64,000 bases of DNA. Source: Aurelia coerulea. Its lineage: Eukaryota; Cnidaria; Scyphozoa; Semaeostomeae; Ulmaridae. The DNA is taken from the NCBI GenBank assembly GCA_039566865.1, contig CM076943.1, forward strand, positions 18,433,501 to 18,497,500, written 5' to 3'. The translations under genes and the position numbers were made by a program. The notes under the pieces are model-generated. The model was not told the DNA's origin, did no database searches, and worked only from the letters and a program-made list of their open reading frames with translations. Below, piece by piece: positions 61,605 to 64,000 of the stretch (the first letter of the stretch is position 1; the number at the start of each line of letters is the position of its first letter).

Positions 61605-63249
61605 CGAGGGGTGTATCATTCCACAAAAAGGCGTACGGGATTTTTTCGGATTTAAAAATCCTTCGATTTTGGGTCCGGATTTGCGGATTTTTGCAGATTT
61701 TAAGCGGATTTTTCGGATTTTTTCGGATTTTGAATATTTCTGCCGGGACTTTTCTCTCCTTCAAAACTCTATAGAAATCGATAGAAATGGCAGTTAGCTT
61801 CATAATAAGTCCAATTGGTTGACTGTTCTGATTATCGCCAAATGCTAATCAGCCCATTTTCATTGATTCATGCAGTTCTCAGATACGAACTTATTAAAAT
61901 ATCAGTCCTATAGCAGTGTCCTAAAGACTTACAAGCACAACACAATGGAACAACTATAGAAAGCATAACAATAATACAGGGTGTTCAAAAACGCAGTCCA
62001 CCTTTATTCGAGATTCTTCAGAAAGTGATGGTATTTGAATTAATTTGACGCATACCATCTGAACCTTCCCCAGCCAAACTTCCTCCAATTGCTCTCTTAA
62101 ACTAAGCAAGACAAAAGATTGGCACTTTTGTGACTTTTCATTGAACTTAACACCGTATCAAATTAGAAATAAGTCATTGTTATATAATTGGTCATGTGAC
62201 TATGACATGCCCATATTTAGAAACAGGTCTCTTAGAAAATCACTAAAATATACATAACATCTCCATGTGATTTTAATGAAATTGATACCAATCAGTTCAT
62301 CAAGTCTACTTTTATTTGATATATAACCTTTTGTGTTTTGCTGACATCAGCAAAATTTAAGATGTTTCACGTCATACTTATGATAGCGTCATATTTATGA
62401 TCAACATATGAAATAATTAGTGTATTATGATCAAAATTGACCAATGAACGATTCAAGATCAATTTCATATAGTTTTTATCGCTAAAAATTGACTTTAAAT
62501 GTCAATAAAGCATTAGCAAATTTGTTTGGGTGTCAAGCATGACTTTGATTGGCAGTTTTTGTATCAATAGAATTCTTTTTGGCAGTTTTCATTAAGAACA
62601 ATCTGGGCGGGGGACTTTTGCCCCCCCCTCCCCATGAGAAAGTGGTGCTTGATTAACCCATGTAGAATAGCGTTAATTGAATCATTTATCTCTTGATAGA
62701 CCTTTTAGCTATCCCAAATAAGAGTCTGGATCGAGTGATATTTTTATGCACAGGTTCAATTCACGATTGAGCTACGTCAGAGTTTATTGCTAGGTCCACT
62801 GCACACTGCACGTTTCCACTTCTCATCTCTCACCTTTCTTTTCGTCAAAGAATGTTGGTACGCAAAAGTAAAAGGACTAGAACGAAAACTCGTGTTACCA
62901 AAGATGGCTGCCAGCCAGCAGCAGCAGCAACAACAGAACGTCTCCTCCACATTCACCTCTCCAAATCCACCATCATATCATCCATCTGATCTTCCTATGG
63001 TGTCTTTCCTTGATCCAAGAGATTTTAGTCCAAAAGTTCAGCTCTCTACGTGATTCAACGCTGATTTTTGCAGAGTTTGGCCATATTTCTTTGATCTGGT
63101 ACCGGATTTATTGGATTTTTCTAGGCCTGGCCGGATTTTCGGATTTTTTAGATTTTTCTGTGGATCTCTGGATTTTTGAAAGGATTTTAGTGGATTTTTG
63201 CGGATTTTTGGCATGGTGTACGAGGATTTTTGGAGTGATACACCCCTCG
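61605..63249. mobile_element. 1.6-kb TIR element with CGGATTTTT repeat arms
   Basis: Ends CGAGGGGTGTATCATTCC and GGAGTGATACACCCCTCG are inverted. Behind each end is about 150 bp of degenerate CGGATTTTT array. The interior includes a T/A-rich part and the polyQ frame listed separately. Confidence 0.75.
62904..63053 (+). CDS. Possible small coding frame with polyQ tract
   Basis: AAGATGGCTGCC (good start context, YY1-like) opens MAAS followed by seven Gln, then NVSSTFTSPNPPSYHPSDLP, ending at 63053. It looks like a first coding exon of a transcription-type protein but lies inside an inverted-repeat element and has no clear continuation. It could be a captured exon fragment or chance. No family recognised. 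Confidence 0.25.
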   Translation: MAASQQQQQQQNVSSTFTSPNPPSYHPSDLPMVSFLDPRDFSPKVQLST

Positions 63250-64000
63250 GATATTTTTGGGTCCAAATAAACTGAAAATATGTTTTCGATATTTTTGGCC
63301 ATCAAATATTGTCAAAATGATATGTCTGGGTTCTTTAGAGGCAACCCTGGCCTCAATTTGTATTGTTTCATGATCTTCTGTGTTCGTTTACAGATGTCAA
63401 GGTATAAAAGGAGCTGATATTTTTGGGTTGTGATGAAGCTAAACTGATATTTTTGGGTTTCCAGAAAATTTCTCCGACTGACCCCCCCCCCTTATGCGTA
63501 TGTGCTGAGTGTCCCCCCCTGGGCACAAACTCCTCTTCAGCTATTTGGCCATACCCAAAAAGTTAGATAAAATAGTGCAGAGCCCTATGTCGCAAAAAGT
63601 AGCCGAGTGATCTTTTGATGTAAATGTGTGGAAATATGCTTTTCTACCTCCTTTGGCATGCTGAGAAAGAGAAAAACGCTGGTGCCAATTTTTTGACCAC
63701 GTTTAAGTGTTCTTTTTCGAGTTTTTGTGCCATCATCTGCAGTTGCTGCAGAGTCATGACATCAACTCTTTGCAAATGGCTCTATTGTCTAGTAAGAGCA
63801 GAGAGAATGTGGTATTTATATGTCATAGCTCTAAGAGGCCCATGCATTGAGTATGAGAGGCCCATGCGTTGAATTTTCTTCACGCAAAGCAGTTTTTAAA
63901 GAATTGCTTTCCAAAAAATATCGTTTTAAGCATCCAATTCTTGGGTTTTACGTTCCGTATATGCTAAACATATTGTTTATAGCTCCAAACACCTTATACA
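63250..64000. other. Right-edge stretch, no gene recognised
   Basis: Contains a further scrap of the GATATTTTTGGGTT repeat type (63415-63500) and a C-run. The 82-residue frame at 63624-63872 shows no family features. Confidence 0.4.

Overview
This is an animal (metazoan) genomic window, almost certainly from a non-vertebrate: coding sequence is split by GT/AG introns, the DNA is AT-rich, and it is littered with palindromic MITEs, tRNA-derived SINEs and CR1/L2/RTE-type LINE stubs. A cnidarian or an invertebrate deuterostome would fit, but I cannot fix the species. Nothing here looks bacterial or viral.

Two protein-coding genes can be assembled exon by exon, both on the minus strand. (1) Positions about 34308 down to 1, running off the left edge: a JADE-family chromatin reader (PHD finger, zinc knuckle and extended PHD finger; scaffold of HBO1-type histone H4 acetyltransferase complexes). 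I recover 14 exons with matching phases, plus one doubtful exon. Its last exon is very large (more than 1,200 codons, not finished at the edge) and carries two in-frame coding minisatellites. (2) Positions 60891 to 45645: a complete three-exon gene for a protein of about 1,740 residues. It combines a duplicated N-terminal module of about 60 residues, a DZIP3-type HEPN domain, and a SAMD9-like core (SIR2-like region, STAND-type P-loop NTPase, helical/TPR-like region, C-terminal OB-fold). All three exons join in frame at consensus splice sites. This is the most interesting object here: a candidate innate-immune STAND sensor whose N-terminal effector and adaptor domains are unlike vertebrate SAMD9. 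A palindromic Rel/NF-kappaB-like 12-mer lies 120 bp upstream of its start codon.

The rest is introns and intergenic DNA packed with mobile elements, several with exact target-site duplications: a 1,723-bp hAT element (8-bp TSD) nested in a tRNA SINE; a 541-bp and a 2,461-bp element with 9-bp TSDs (Mutator-like), the larger carrying a satellite array inside intron 2 of the immune gene; two 314-bp MITEs in TTAA sites; a PIF/Harbinger-like MITE with a TTA duplication; and a superfamily of long palindromes at TA sites ending in GGTGNNCC-type termini. A separate group of terminal-inverted-repeat elements has interiors made of degenerate short tandem repeats.

Layout: 1-3622 JADE last exon; 3.6-10.8 kb intron with MITEs and a LINE stub; 10.8-34.3 kb the other JADE exons separated by TE-rich introns; 34.3-45.6 kb intergenic, with a 0.9-kb palindrome and a 2-kb fold-back element; 45.6-60.9 kb the SAMD9/HEPN gene; 60.9-64 kb upstream DNA with a 1.6-kb inverted-repeat element.
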